Of a DNA stretch of 64,000 nucleotides, positions 1 to 8,619 are shown piece after piece; positions within the stretch are counted from its first letter, which is position 1; each line of letters starts with the position of its first letter. A program made the position numbers and the translations under genes. Source of the DNA: CAYVQF01 sp964454015 (GTDB taxonomy: Bacteria; Myxococcota_A; Bradymonadia; UBA4248); the NCBI GenBank assembly GCA_964454015.1, contig CAYVQF010000009.1, positions 1-64,000 of the forward strand, given 5' to 3'. The notes beneath the pieces were generated by a model, which searched no databases, was not told where the DNA came from, and saw nothing but the letters and a program-made list of their open reading frames with translations.

Positions 1-1
1 G

Positions 2-613
2 GCGCCGCCGCCCCCGCCACCCCCTCCTCCGCCCCCCCCTCCTCCGCCCCCCCCCCCCCCGCCCCCGCCCCCCCCAGACGCGGCGCCGCCAGACGCGGCG
101 CCACCGCCACCGAAGCGGCAGCGTCCACCCAAGCTGCCCAAGGAGGTGAGGGAGGTTCAGGAGAGCGGCGACGGCTTGCGAGCGGGTGAGTTGGTGGACG
201 CCGCTGTGGGGACCTATGAGGAAGAAGAGGCATTGGAAGCCTGTGCGTCCCCCCCTCCTGCGGCGCCAGAGCCGCCGCCCCCGCCTCCTCCTCCGCCGCC
301 GCCGCCCAAGGTCGATTTGGTGGCTGTCGGGCGTGCCTATCTCGCCGAAGTTCGGGACGCGATCGTGGCCAAGCGCATCTATCCGCTGGCCGCCCAGCGC
401 ATGGGCTTGGCGGGGGCGGTGTCTTTGGTGTTCATGGTTGACGCCCAAGGTGTGTTTAGTGACGTGAAGATCCGCCGCTCTTCGGGGCATGACCTCTTGG
501 ATCAGGCGGCCTTGGATACTTTGGATTTGGTTTCTGGGACCCTGGTGCGGCCGCGTGTGCTCGGTGATGAGCCGCTGCGGACCAGCCTCGTTCTGCATTT
601 CGAAATGGAGTAA
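2..613 (+). CDS. TonB-like energy transducer, C-terminal part (5' end outside window)
   Basis: The reading frame is open from base 2, so the gene begins upstream of the window. The visible 203 residues start with 24 consecutive prolines, then an Asp/Ala/Pro and basic segment, an acidic stretch, a second run of about 12 prolines, and a C-terminal TonB domain over roughly the last 85 residues. That domain shows the usual pattern: a Tyr-Pro near its start, a Gly-x-Val core strand, a ValAspAlaGlnGly turn, and an SSGHxxLDxAAL motif. TonB spans the periplasm and passes proton-motive energy to outer-membrane receptors; the Pro-rich part is the periplasmic spacer. The receptor gene follows after 3 nt, so they are probably co-transcribed. 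A GTG at 146 could be taken as a start, but it would remove the spacer and the membrane anchor, so I reject it. The exbB/exbD partners are not visible here. Confidence 0.85.
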   Translation, partial: APPPPPPPPPPPPPPPPPPPPPPPPDAAPPDAAPPPPKRQRPPKLPKEVREVQESGDGLRAGELVDAAVGTYEEEEALEACASPPPAAPEPPPPPPPPPPPPKVDLVAVGRAYLAEVRDAIVAKRIYPLAAQRMGLAGAVSLVFMVDAQGVFSDVKIRRSSGHDLLDQAALDTLDLVSGTLVRPRVLGDEPLRTSLVLHFEME

Positions 614-616
614 GAC

Positions 617-3208
617 ATGTCGGTGTTGAAGATGCGGAAGCAAGCCTTCGCTTGCTTGGTGGGGTGCTTTGTCTTGTTGGTGGGGCAAAATTTGTTGGCT
701 CAGGATGGGGCTGACGCGGCAGATCGGGCGGCCTCCGAGGTGGATGCGCCAGCGCTGCCAGACTTTGTGGTACCCCTCGGTGACGTGGCTGGCGCTGGGG
801 CCGTCGAGGCTGAGGCAGAAGCTGAGGTTGAGGCGTTCGTGCCAGCGCCGCCAGATCTTTTGGCTCCTGCTGAGAGCCTGCCCGCAGCAGAGGGCCAGGC
901 GGACGCCGAGGCCTTGTTGGAGATTCCCATCTTGGTGCTGAGTCCCATGGGGAAGGCCGTGCCAGGCGCCTCTCTGCGTCAAGTGGGGGGGGGGGCAGGC
1001 GAGTGGAAGAGCGACGCCCGTGGCGAAGCGTTGTTGTCGTTGCCGCCAGGTCTTTGGGAGGTGGTCGTCTCGGCGCCGGGCTACGAGGTATGGACCGAAG
1101 AGGTCGTGGCGGATCAGCAGGCGGTGCTGGCTGGCGTCGAGGTGATGCTGGACTTCCCCATGGGCGACGTGGTGGTGACAGGGACGCGCACCGCGCGGAT
1201 CGCCGACGAGGCGCCCATTCGCACGGAGGTGATCAGCCGCGCGGATTTGGAACGCAAGCAGGCGGCCAATCTCGCTGACAGTCTGGAGCAGGAGACGGGC
1301 ATTCGCGTGGAGATGGGGTGCCAAAACTGCGGTTTCACCCAGATCAGGATGAATGGCTTAGAGAGCCATTACACCCAGATCCTCATCGATGGTCGGCCGG
1401 TGGTTTCGTCTCTGGCAGGGGTGTATTTGGTTGAGCAGATCCCCGAACAGATGATTGAGCGCATCGAGATTCTCAAGGGCGGTGGTTCAGCGGTGTACGG
1501 CGGCAATGCCGTGGGCGGGGTGATCAACGTCATTACGCGCAAGCCCGTCCAGAACTTTGCGAATTTTCAGGCGCGGGGAGGGATGATCGGGGTTGGTACG
1601 AGCGACACGGCGTATGAGACGCGCCTCTCCGCGACGGGTGGCCTGCTGAGCGATGACCGCTCGATGTCGATGCACGTGTACGCGGGCAAGCTCGATCGCG
1701 ATCCCTGGGATGCCAACGGCGATGGCTTCTCGGAGCTGGGACAGATTCGTCAGATCGACGGGGGCGCGGCGGCGAGCATGGCTTTTACGGCGAACACGGA
1801 TTTGCAGACCAAGGTGCATTTTCTGCGCGAGTATCGCCGTGGCGGTGATCGTTTCGATGTCCCGGAGCACGACGCGGCGGTGGCTGAGGCCATCCATTCG
1901 GATCGCCTCGGCTTCGACGCGCGCTGGCAGCACGATCTGAGCTTCGGTGGCAACTACAGCCTTGGCTATGGCCTGGCCTTTACCCGTCGTGACTCCTACT
2001 ACGGCAGCGGCGGTGACGTCGACCCGTGGGCATTGATGCCTGCGGATTTCAATGATTTTGGCCAAGACAACGGCCAGCGCTGGCAGGACTTCGTGGAGGC
2101 CATGGAGCAAAAAGAGGGGGCCTTGGCGGCCTACGGTCGGACGCGCAACCTCATCCAGGTCATCGATGGGGTCTACAACCAGCACTTCACATTCCATGGT
2201 GAGCACATCCTCACGGGGGGCGCCGATTTCACTCACGACCGTCTGGAGGACGATTTCGTGGGTTATAGCCGCAAGATTGAAGAGAGTTTCTGGAACGTGG
2301 CGGCCTTTGTGCAACACAACTGGATTTTCAGCGATGACATGGAGTACCTCCTGGGCTTGCGCGTTGACAAGCACAACCTGGTCGATACGCCCATCCTCAG
2401 CCCGCGCCTTTCTTTTCGCTACACGCCGTGGTCTTGGCTGACCTTGCGCAGTACGGCCTCGACGGGCTTCAGGGCGCCGCAGATTTTCGATGAGGATCTG
2501 CACGTCACCATCGTCGGTGGTGACGCCCAGCTCATTCGCAACGCTGAGGATCTGGGGGTGGAGAAGTCCTATGCGTTCTCCCAGCAGATCGGTGGGCGTT
2601 TCTCTTTGGGCAGCGATTGGAGCCTGAAGACCAATGTCAACGGCTTCTTGACCTACATCACGGATCTCTTTCAGACCGAGGATCTCGGCGAGGTGGGGCA
2701 AGGCGAGCGGGCCTTTTTGCGCACCAATGGTGGCCATGTTTGGGTTTATGGTGTGGAGCTGGAGCTTGGCGTGGCTCACGGGGAGAGCCTCGGTGTCGAT
2801 TTGGGCGTGTCCTTCGAGGGATCAAAGCGCGACGAGGCGGATCCCGACTTTGGGGTCTTCCACATGTTGCGGGCGCCCGATGCCTACGGCTATGTCTCCT
2901 TGTGGCTTGCTCCTTTGGAACGCCTGGGGGTGGAGACGAGCCTCAACGTGACCGGACCGATGGATGTGCCTCACTATACAGACGATCCAGTCTTGGTGCG
3001 CTCGCCGTGGTTCTTCGTCTGGGATGCGTCGCTGTCCTATACGGTGAACCCGGCAGATGATTTCTCTCTCAAGGCGAGTCTCGCCATGAAGAACATCCTC
3101 AACGCCTATCAGAAGGACCTGGGGGTAGGCGTAGATCGCGACGCGGGCTTTGTCTATGGTCCCCGCTTGCCGCGCACGCTCTTCGCGAGCTTGGCGGCGA
3201 GGTTCTAA
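617..3208 (+). CDS. TonB-dependent outer-membrane receptor with N-terminal regulatory-like domain
   Basis: This 863-residue protein has a Sec signal peptide ending near residue 29 (LLAQ). An Ala/Glu-rich linker follows, then a carboxypeptidase-regulatory/PEGA-like Ig domain at about 103-180. The plug domain runs from about 181 to 305 and contains GDVVVTGTR, DSLEQETG, an RIEILKGGGSAVYGGNA segment and GGVINVITRKP, all typical of TonB-dependent receptors. The rest is aromatic-rich beta strands ending in Phe (LFASLAARF), as expected for a 22-strand barrel. The plug contains a Cys-x-x-Cys (GCQNCGF), which is unusual because most plugs lack paired cysteines. It sits between tonB and a thioredoxin-fold lipoprotein, which suggests a TonB-driven uptake unit. 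The substrate cannot be read from the sequence; a metal or metal chelate is a guess. Confidence 0.92.
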   Translation: MSVLKMRKQAFACLVGCFVLLVGQNLLAQDGADAADRAASEVDAPALPDFVVPLGDVAGAGAVEAEAEAEVEAFVPAPPDLLAPAESLPAAEGQADAEALLEIPILVLSPMGKAVPGASLRQVGGGAGEWKSDARGEALLSLPPGLWEVVVSAPGYEVWTEEVVADQQAVLAGVEVMLDFPMGDVVVTGTRTARIADEAPIRTEVISRADLERKQAANLADSLEQETGIRVEMGCQNCGFTQIRMNGLESHYTQILIDGRPVVSSLAGVYLVEQIPEQMIERIEILKGGGSAVYGGNAVGGVINVITRKPVQNFANFQARGGMIGVGTSDTAYETRLSATGGLLSDDRSMSMHVYAGKLDRDPWDANGDGFSELGQIRQIDGGAAASMAFTANTDLQTKVHFLREYRRGGDRFDVPEHDAAVAEAIHSDRLGFDARWQHDLSFGGNYSLGYGLAFTRRDSYYGSGGDVDPWALMPADFNDFGQDNGQRWQDFVEAMEQKEGALAAYGRTRNLIQVIDGVYNQHFTFHGEHILTGGADFTHDRLEDDFVGYSRKIEESFWNVAAFVQHNWIFSDDMEYLLGLRVDKHNLVDTPILSPRLSFRYTPWSWLTLRSTASTGFRAPQIFDEDLHVTIVGGDAQLIRNAEDLGVEKSYAFSQQIGGRFSLGSDWSLKTNVNGFLTYITDLFQTEDLGEVGQGERAFLRTNGGHVWVYGVELELGVAHGESLGVDLGVSFEGSKRDEADPDFGVFHMLRAPDAYGYVSLWLAPLERLGVETSLNVTGPMDVPHYTDDPVLVRSPWFFVWDASLSYTVNPADDFSLKASLAMKNILNAYQKDLGVGVDRDAGFVYGPRLPRTLFASLAARF

Positions 3209-3664
3209 ATGTCGAGGGGGCGGTCCACGAGAGCATTGTGGCTCGGGGCGATGCTGCTCCTGGGGGGGGGGCTGGTGGCTTGTAGTGGCGTTGGTCAGGC
3301 GCCGCGCGAGGCGCCGATCGATGGTTTGCCTGTCGTGGTGGTCTTCTGGTCCTCCTGGTGTCGTGGCTGCCAGACGAACCTGGTGGCGCTCGAGCGCGTG
3401 GGTCGCCATCTGGATGCCAGTGGGGGGGGACGGCTCCGCCTCGTTGGGGTGAACCTGGACGAGAGTGAGGAGGAGATGGCGCGCGTAGTGAGCCGTCTGG
3501 GCTTGCGCGTGCAACAGATGAGCGATCCCGAGGGGGAGCTGGCGGCCCAATGGGAGGTGACCTCGCTGCCACAGGTCTTGGTCATCCAAGGAGGTCAGCT
3601 CTTGTTCAGGGGTGAGGGTACAGCGCTGGATTGGGCGCGGCTGTGGCGAAGCTGGGTTTGGTGA
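3209..3664 (+). CDS. TlpA/thioredoxin-like lipoprotein
   Basis: The ATG directly follows the receptor stop codon, so translation is likely coupled. The 151-residue product has a lipoprotein signal with lipobox LVAC (Cys25). The mature part is a thioredoxin fold: a VVVVFWSSW strand leading to the redox motif WCRGC (Cys51/Cys54), and a later SLPQVLVI segment supplying the cis-Pro. The domain is about 120 residues, short but complete for TlpA/ResA-type proteins, which reduce or oxidise periplasmic thiols. Its coupling to a receptor whose plug carries a Cys pair suggests it may act on that receptor or on the imported ligand. That link is inference only. Confidence 0.85.
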   Translation: MSRGRSTRALWLGAMLLLGGGLVACSGVGQAPREAPIDGLPVVVVFWSSWCRGCQTNLVALERVGRHLDASGGGRLRLVGVNLDESEEEMARVVSRLGLRVQQMSDPEGELAAQWEVTSLPQVLVIQGGQLLFRGEGTALDWARLWRSWVW

Positions 3665-3667
3665 GAC

Positions 3668-5200
3668 TCAGAAGGTCGGCAGGCCGGTGATGCTGTCGCG
3701 GTGTGGGGTGGGGGTGCTCTCTCCCTGGTAGCCGGCCAGGGTGGCCAAATGGGCCTCGAGTTTGAAGACGAGTTCTCTTTCGGCGGCGAGGGTGCTGTCG
3801 CTGTCTTGGCGCATGAGAGCGCCGAGGGCGTGCATGATTTTGTAGGCGCCGTCTTGGTCGTTTTTCTCGTGGTGGAGGGCGGTTGCGGCTTTGAGGGCGG
3901 TGATCTGGTTGACCAGGTAGAAGCCGCGGGCGAGCCCGAGGGCGGGGCTGTCGCTGAGGACCAGATCGACTTGGGAGGCTGAGGGGGTGCTGTCGCGTTG
4001 GCTGTAGCGGAGGTTGACGTGGCCGACGGGGTTGCCGATCGCGACGCGGGTGGTGGGGAGGGCGTCGCCGTCGGCTGAGGCGAAAGCGGCGTAGATGGCG
4101 CCTTTGCGGCGGCTGAGGAAGAGGGTGGCGATGGTGAGCTCGAGGGCGCCAGCGTCGGTCCACTTGAGCATGTCACCCGGGATGCCGTAGATGCCGGTGA
4201 TCTTGAGACCCTTGGCGGGGGTGATCACCAGGTGGACGTCGAAGGCGAGTTCCGTGACCAGGGTGTCGAAGTCTTCGGCGAAGACTTTCTTCATGTTGTT
4301 GACATCGGCGAAGAAGAAGAGGTTGCCGCCGCGAACACTGGAAATCTGGGTGGCGAGCTCGGCGCCGAACTGAATCCCGACGCCAATGGTGGTCATGCCG
4401 ATGCCGTCTTTGGAGGCGCTCTGTGCCATGTCCATGAAGGAGCCGGCGTCGGTGCGTCCGACGTTGGGCCTTTCGTCGGTGAAGAGCATGACCCGGGTGA
4501 TGCCATGGAAGTCCTTGGCGTGTTGGCGGGCGAGGGCGAAGCCAACGGTGAGCCCGGCCTCCATGTTGGTGGAGCCGGAGATGGCGATCTGTTGGATCGC
4601 GCGAACGATGGCGTCGCGGTTTTTCGCGGCGGTGGGTTCCAGATGGACGTGACTGCGATCGCCGTAGAGGACGATGGAGATGGCGTCGTCCGGTTCGAGG
4701 TGGTCCAAGGCGGCGATGAGTGATTCTTTGACCAGGTCGATGCGCCCGGTCATGGAGCCCGACTTGTCGACCACGGCGACCAAGTGCAGTCGATCGCGCT
4801 TGAAGGTGCTGGCGTCGATCCCGGAGTCGAAGCCGAGCTGGGCCAGGTAGCGCACCTCGGGTTGGACGAGGAGCTCGGCGGCCATGGCTTGGCCCGTGAC
4901 GCAGAGCAGTCCGGTGCAGCGTTGTCCCGTGGGCAAGGGGAGATCGTGCTCGCTGAAGAGACCCTCAGGGGTCATGGTGTTGGGGTGCGGGACCTCGCCG
5001 GCGCTGACGCGGTCGCGGAAGAAGGTGATGTCCTGGGCGCCTCCCGGGGTGGCGCCGAGGGATTCGGCGGCGAAGTCGTAGCTGACGCTGGCCTTGACAG
5101 GGCGCCGCCGCCGCTGGTCATCGTCCTGAGCGAGACTGACGGAAGTCCAGGCGAAGAGAGCGAGGGTGAGGAGACAAGAAAAGAGACGCAAGCGCGGCAT
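3668..5200 (-). CDS. Secreted von Willebrand factor A domain protein
   Basis: I place the start at the ATG at 5200 because it is preceded by an AGGAG sequence and opens a good Sec signal peptide (cut near SLAQ-DDD). A longer frame reaching 5275 has no such support. The product is about 510 residues. The VWA domain begins near residue 138 with a complete MIDAS metal site, VVDKSGSM (Asp145), followed by an SGSTNME segment and a VMLFTDERPN strand that supply the remaining MIDAS positions. The C-terminal 180 residues are mixed alpha/beta and unassigned. VWA proteins of this kind bind protein partners through a divalent metal; the partner is unknown. The gene is convergent with the TlpA-like gene (3-nt gap) and divergent from the hydrogenase genes. 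Confidence 0.85.
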   Translation of the reverse strand: MPRLRLFSCLLTLALFAWTSVSLAQDDDQRRRRPVKASVSYDFAAESLGATPGGAQDITFFRDRVSAGEVPHPNTMTPEGLFSEHDLPLPTGQRCTGLLCVTGQAMAAELLVQPEVRYLAQLGFDSGIDASTFKRDRLHLVAVVDKSGSMTGRIDLVKESLIAALDHLEPDDAISIVLYGDRSHVHLEPTAAKNRDAIVRAIQQIAISGSTNMEAGLTVGFALARQHAKDFHGITRVMLFTDERPNVGRTDAGSFMDMAQSASKDGIGMTTIGVGIQFGAELATQISSVRGGNLFFFADVNNMKKVFAEDFDTLVTELAFDVHLVITPAKGLKITGIYGIPGDMLKWTDAGALELTIATLFLSRRKGAIYAAFASADGDALPTTRVAIGNPVGHVNLRYSQRDSTPSASQVDLVLSDSPALGLARGFYLVNQITALKAATALHHEKNDQDGAYKIMHALGALMRQDSDSTLAAERELVFKLEAHLATLAGYQGESTPTPHRDSITGLPTF

Positions 5201-5497
5201 GATGGACTCCTGGGAGCGAGAGATGTTGGCGACAGGACATCCAACGGTAGGGTGGGGGACTTGGATCTTCCCCAAGAAAAAAATGCTGAGGTTGCCGGTA
5301 GCGGGTGGGTGGTGTGTCTGTTTTTTTGATTCGTGCTACTTGTCACGAAGGGCTTGCATTGGTTTGCGGAAGCGAGTAGGAAGGTTGGCCATAGGCTCGA
5401 GGGGTGCATCTAGCGCAGTGAACATGGCAACGAGGGATGGTCTCTTCGAGTTGGGAATTTCTTTGGGAATAGCTCACAGCAGGACTTGAGGTGCTTC
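5201..5497. promoter_or_regulatory. Divergent intergenic region between the VWA gene and hoxF
   Basis: This 297-bp gap must hold the promoters for both directions. It is AT-richer than its surroundings, with an A-run at about 5275-5282 and a T7 run at 5321-5327. The only structure I can support is a 20-bp inverted repeat at 5330-5349, listed separately. I saw no convincing sigma-70 or sigma-54 promoter. Confidence 0.5.
5330..5349. promoter_or_regulatory. Inverted repeat, candidate Rex operator upstream of hoxF
   Basis: TTCGTG and CACGAA form perfect 6-bp arms around an 8-nt spacer. Seen directly: the GTG-N8-CAC core has the spacing of the known Rex operator (TTGTGA-N6-TCACAA), and 9 of the 12 conserved Rex positions match. 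The repeat lies about 150 bp before the hoxF start, and a rex gene is encoded at the end of the same cluster. Regulation by Rex is an inference. Confidence 0.45.
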
Positions 5498-7312
5498 ATG
5501 AGTGAGACGCTTGGAGCGGTCATAGGGCAAATCTGCGAAGCCTTTGGCAACGATCGGACGCGCATGATGGACATCGTCCGTGCCGTGCAAGAGCGCTTTG
5601 GCGGTGTGTCCAGTGATGCGATGGACTTGATCGCCGCTGCGGTTGGATGTCGACGGGTCGAGGTGGAAGGTGTGGTGACCTTCTACGCTTTCTACTCGGA
5701 GAAGCCAAAAGGTAAGGTGGTGATTCGCCTGTGCAATGATGTGGTCGATCGCCTGATGGGATACGAGGAGGTCCTCGAGGCATTTGAGGCCGAGCTTGGT
5801 CTCAAAAACGGTGAGACGACGGCCGATGGCGCGATCACCTTGGAGACGACCCCTTGTATTGGGATGTGCGATCAGGCGCCGGCGGCGATGATCAATGACG
5901 TGGTGGTGACGGAGCTGTCGACGGACAAGGTGCGGCGCATCGTGCGTGGTCTGAAGGAGCATGGTGATCCGCGCCGCCTGATCACGCGGCTGGGCGATGG
6001 GGTCAATGCCCACGATCTGGTTCAATCTGAGGTCCAGAACAATCTGCGCCGTGGCGGTCCAGTGATTTTTGCGGACTATGAGCCTGGTGTGGGTCTGCGC
6101 AAGGCCTTGGCGATGTCACCGCAGGAGGTGATTCGCGAGGTGAAGGTCTCTCGTCTGCGTGGTCGGGGTGGCGCTGGCTTCCCCACGGGGATGAAGTGGG
6201 AGTTCACCCGCGGCGCGGCTGGCGAAGAGAAGGTGGTGGTTTGCAACGCCGATGAGGGCGAACCGGGGACCTTCAAGGACCGGGTGGTGTTGACGGAGCG
6301 GGCGGCCATGCTCTTCGAAGGTATGGTCGTTGCGGGCTACGCCATCGGCGCGCGGGAAGGGATTCTCTACCTGCGCGGTGAGTATGCCTACCTCTATGGT
6401 TATCTGCAGAAAGTGCTCATGGATCTTCGGGCCAAGGGATGGCTTGGTGAAGGTGTCGGTGGCAAGCCGGGTTTCGACTTCGACATTCGCATTCAGTTGG
6501 GTGCAGGCGCCTATGTGTGCGGTGAAGAGACGGCGCTGCTGAGTTCTTGCGAAGGGACCCGCGGGGATCCCAAGAATCGTCCGCCCTTCCCGGCGCAGAA
6601 AGGCTACCTGGGCAAGCCGACGACGGTGAACAACGTCGAGACCTACTGCTGTGTGACGCGCGTCATGGAGCAGGGCGCGGGCTGGTTTGCTCAACTTGGC
6701 TCCAAGGGCAGCCCTGGTACGAAGCTGTTGAGCGTCGGTGGCGACTGCCGCAGCCCTGGTGTCTATGAGCTGGAGTTCGGTGTAACTTTGGCGGAGGTGC
6801 TGCGTTTGGTTGGCGCCGAGGATGCGATCGCCGTGCAGGTGGGTGGTCCCAGTGGCCAGATGGTTGGACCCGAGGCCTACAGCCGGACCATCTGTTACGA
6901 CGATCTGGCGACGGGCGGCGCGATCGTGGTCTTTGGTCCGCAGCGCAACGTCCTCGATGTGGTGCGTGAGTACCTGGAGTTTTTCGTCGAGGAGAGCTGT
7001 GGCTACTGCACGCCCTGTCGGGTTGGCAATGTGTTGCTGAAGGAGCGAATCGACCGGATATTGGCGGGCAAAGGTGAGCCCGCGGACTTGGACTATCTCA
7101 AGGACCTCGGCGAGAGCGTGAAGATCGCCAGTCGCTGCGGCCTGGGGCAGACCAGTCCCAACCCGGTGTTGTCGACGCTGCGGAATTTCCGCTCGGTTTA
7201 CAACGCCTTGGTCAAGGCAGAGAAGCGCGGTTATCAGGCGGGCTTTGATTTGGCTGCAGCCGTTTCAGAAGCAGAAGGCATTACGGGCCGTAAATCGGTG
7301 CATGCGCATTGA
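5498..7312 (+). CDS. hoxF: NAD-coupled [NiFe]-hydrogenase diaphorase subunit HoxF (HoxE-HoxF fusion)
   Basis: The start is ATG 5498, which has GAGG six bases upstream; a TTG at 5486 is less likely. The 604-residue product matches long HoxF proteins in which a NuoE/HoxE-like domain is fused to a NuoF-like domain. Residues 1-160 are the NuoE-like part. The middle carries the FMN-site GRGGAGFPTG and the NADH-site GAGAYVCGEETAL. The C-terminal part has the [4Fe-4S] ligands in SCGYCTPCR plus a later Cys in RCGLGQ. HoxF accepts or donates electrons at NAD(H) for the cytoplasmic hydrogenase. In the N-terminal domain one of the four usual [2Fe-2S] cysteines is replaced: the first pair reads Cys-N-D-V-V-Asp, while CIGMC is intact. 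It heads the order hoxF-U-Y-H-W. Confidence 0.95.
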   Translation: MSETLGAVIGQICEAFGNDRTRMMDIVRAVQERFGGVSSDAMDLIAAAVGCRRVEVEGVVTFYAFYSEKPKGKVVIRLCNDVVDRLMGYEEVLEAFEAELGLKNGETTADGAITLETTPCIGMCDQAPAAMINDVVVTELSTDKVRRIVRGLKEHGDPRRLITRLGDGVNAHDLVQSEVQNNLRRGGPVIFADYEPGVGLRKALAMSPQEVIREVKVSRLRGRGGAGFPTGMKWEFTRGAAGEEKVVVCNADEGEPGTFKDRVVLTERAAMLFEGMVVAGYAIGAREGILYLRGEYAYLYGYLQKVLMDLRAKGWLGEGVGGKPGFDFDIRIQLGAGAYVCGEETALLSSCEGTRGDPKNRPPFPAQKGYLGKPTTVNNVETYCCVTRVMEQGAGWFAQLGSKGSPGTKLLSVGGDCRSPGVYELEFGVTLAEVLRLVGAEDAIAVQVGGPSGQMVGPEAYSRTICYDDLATGGAIVVFGPQRNVLDVVREYLEFFVEESCGYCTPCRVGNVLLKERIDRILAGKGEPADLDYLKDLGESVKIASRCGLGQTSPNPVLSTLRNFRSVYNALVKAEKRGYQAGFDLAAAVSEAEGITGRKSVHAH

Positions 7313-7323
7313 GGAAGGTGGCG

Positions 7324-8040
7324 ATGAGCGGATCGATCACGATTACGATAGATGGTAAGGAAGTGACGGCGCAGCCAGGGCAGACCATCATGGAGGCTGC
7401 TGACGGCGCTGGTATCTACATCCCCCGGTTGTGTGCCCACCAAGATCTGGTGCCACATGGGAGTTGCCGGGTGTGCACGGTGCGCGTCAACGGCCGTCCC
7501 CAAGCGGCCTGCACCCAGCCGGTGGCGCCGAACATGGATGTGGAATCGGAGACGCCGGAGATGCTGAACGTGCGCAAGAGCATGGTGGAGATGCTCTACG
7601 TGGAGGGGAGCCATTTTTGCCCCTTCTGCGAGCGCAGCGGCGACTGTGAGCTGCAAGCGATGGCTTATCGCTTGGGGGTGGCGTCGCCGCGCTATCCTTT
7701 CATGTACCCGCGGCGCAAGGTCGACGCGAGTCACCCCGAGATTCTGGTGGACCACAACCGGTGCATTTTGTGTGGGCGCTGTGTGCGAGCGTCGCGCGAC
7801 ATCGACGGCAAGCATGTCTTCGATTTCGTGCAGCGCGGGCCGCACAAGGAGGTCGGGGTCAACGCCAAGTCGGGCTTGGGCGGGACGAATGCCGCCGTCA
7901 CGGACAAGATCCTCGAGGTGTGTCCGGTCGGGGCCATCCTCCGCAAAGGCGTGGGTTTCAAAGTGCCCGTTGGGCAGCGTACCTATGATCACGCACCCAT
8001 CGGGACGGACATTGAGAAACAGGGCACAACGAGCGAGTGA
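7324..8040 (+). CDS. hoxU: NAD-coupled hydrogenase diaphorase subunit HoxU
   Basis: ATG 7324 follows AGGAAGGTG; the TTG overlapping the hoxF stop is less likely. The 238-residue protein has the fold of the NuoG N-terminus. An N-terminal plant-type [2Fe-2S] domain is seen in LCAHQDL, SCRVC and AAC. Next comes the His/Cys cluster motif HFCPFCERSGDC, then ferredoxin-type cysteines in CILCGRC and a CPVGA motif near the C-terminus. It relays electrons between HoxF (NADH side) and the hydrogenase dimer HoxYH. Its length is close to that of described HoxU proteins (about 234-240). Confidence 0.94.
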   Translation: MSGSITITIDGKEVTAQPGQTIMEAADGAGIYIPRLCAHQDLVPHGSCRVCTVRVNGRPQAACTQPVAPNMDVESETPEMLNVRKSMVEMLYVEGSHFCPFCERSGDCELQAMAYRLGVASPRYPFMYPRRKVDASHPEILVDHNRCILCGRCVRASRDIDGKHVFDFVQRGPHKEVGVNAKSGLGGTNAAVTDKILEVCPVGAILRKGVGFKVPVGQRTYDHAPIGTDIEKQGTTSE

Positions 8041-8048
8041 AGCAGACC

Positions 8049-8597
8049 ATGAGCGAGAAACCAAAAGTTGCGACCACGTCGCTTTGTGGCTGCTTTGGCT
8101 GCCACATGTCTGTTCTGGATATCGATGAGCGCATCCTTCAGCTCGTCGAGTTGATTGAGTTCAGCCGTTCTCCCATCAATGATATCAAACGTTTTCCAGG
8201 TCGCTGCGCCATTGGTCTCATCGAGGGCGGTTGCTGCAACGAGGAGAACGTGCATGTGCTGCGAGATTTTCGCGAGCACTGCGATATCTTGATCTCCGTC
8301 GGGGAGTGCGCGCGGACGGGAGGCATCCCGGCGTTGCGCAATGGTATTCCCTTGCAGGAGTGCCTCGACGAGGCCTACCTGAAGGGTCCCACGGTCTACA
8401 ACCCCAGCGGCAAAGTGCCTGACTCCGATGAGATCCCCTTGCTGCTGAACCGGGTCCATCCTGCCCATGAGGTGGTCAAGATCGACTACCATCTGGGCGG
8501 TTGCCCGCCATCTGCCGATACGATCTGGGCTGCCCTGGTTGCGTTGCTCACCAACAAGCCCGTGGAGCTGCCCTATGACCTCATTAAATACGATTGA
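8049..8597 (+). CDS. hoxY: [NiFe]-hydrogenase small subunit HoxY
   Basis: This 182-residue protein is the short, cytoplasmic type of hydrogenase small subunit: it has no Tat signal and no medial/distal cluster domain. The proximal [4Fe-4S] ligands are seen in LCGCFGCHMS, EGGCC, GECARTGG and GGCPP. I use ATG 8049; a GTG at 8037 overlaps the hoxU stop and cannot be excluded because the ribosome binding site is weak. It partners with HoxH to form the H2-activating module. Confidence 0.93.
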   Translation: MSEKPKVATTSLCGCFGCHMSVLDIDERILQLVELIEFSRSPINDIKRFPGRCAIGLIEGGCCNEENVHVLRDFREHCDILISVGECARTGGIPALRNGIPLQECLDEAYLKGPTVYNPSGKVPDSDEIPLLLNRVHPAHEVVKIDYHLGGCPPSADTIWAALVALLTNKPVELPYDLIKYD

Positions 8598-8619
8598 ACC
8601 CAAAGTGGAGGAGAGACAC

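Noticed and set aside
1487..2779. 430-codon open frame on the minus strand
   Set aside because: It is antisense to the well-supported TonB receptor, has low-complexity composition and no recognisable motif or start signal.
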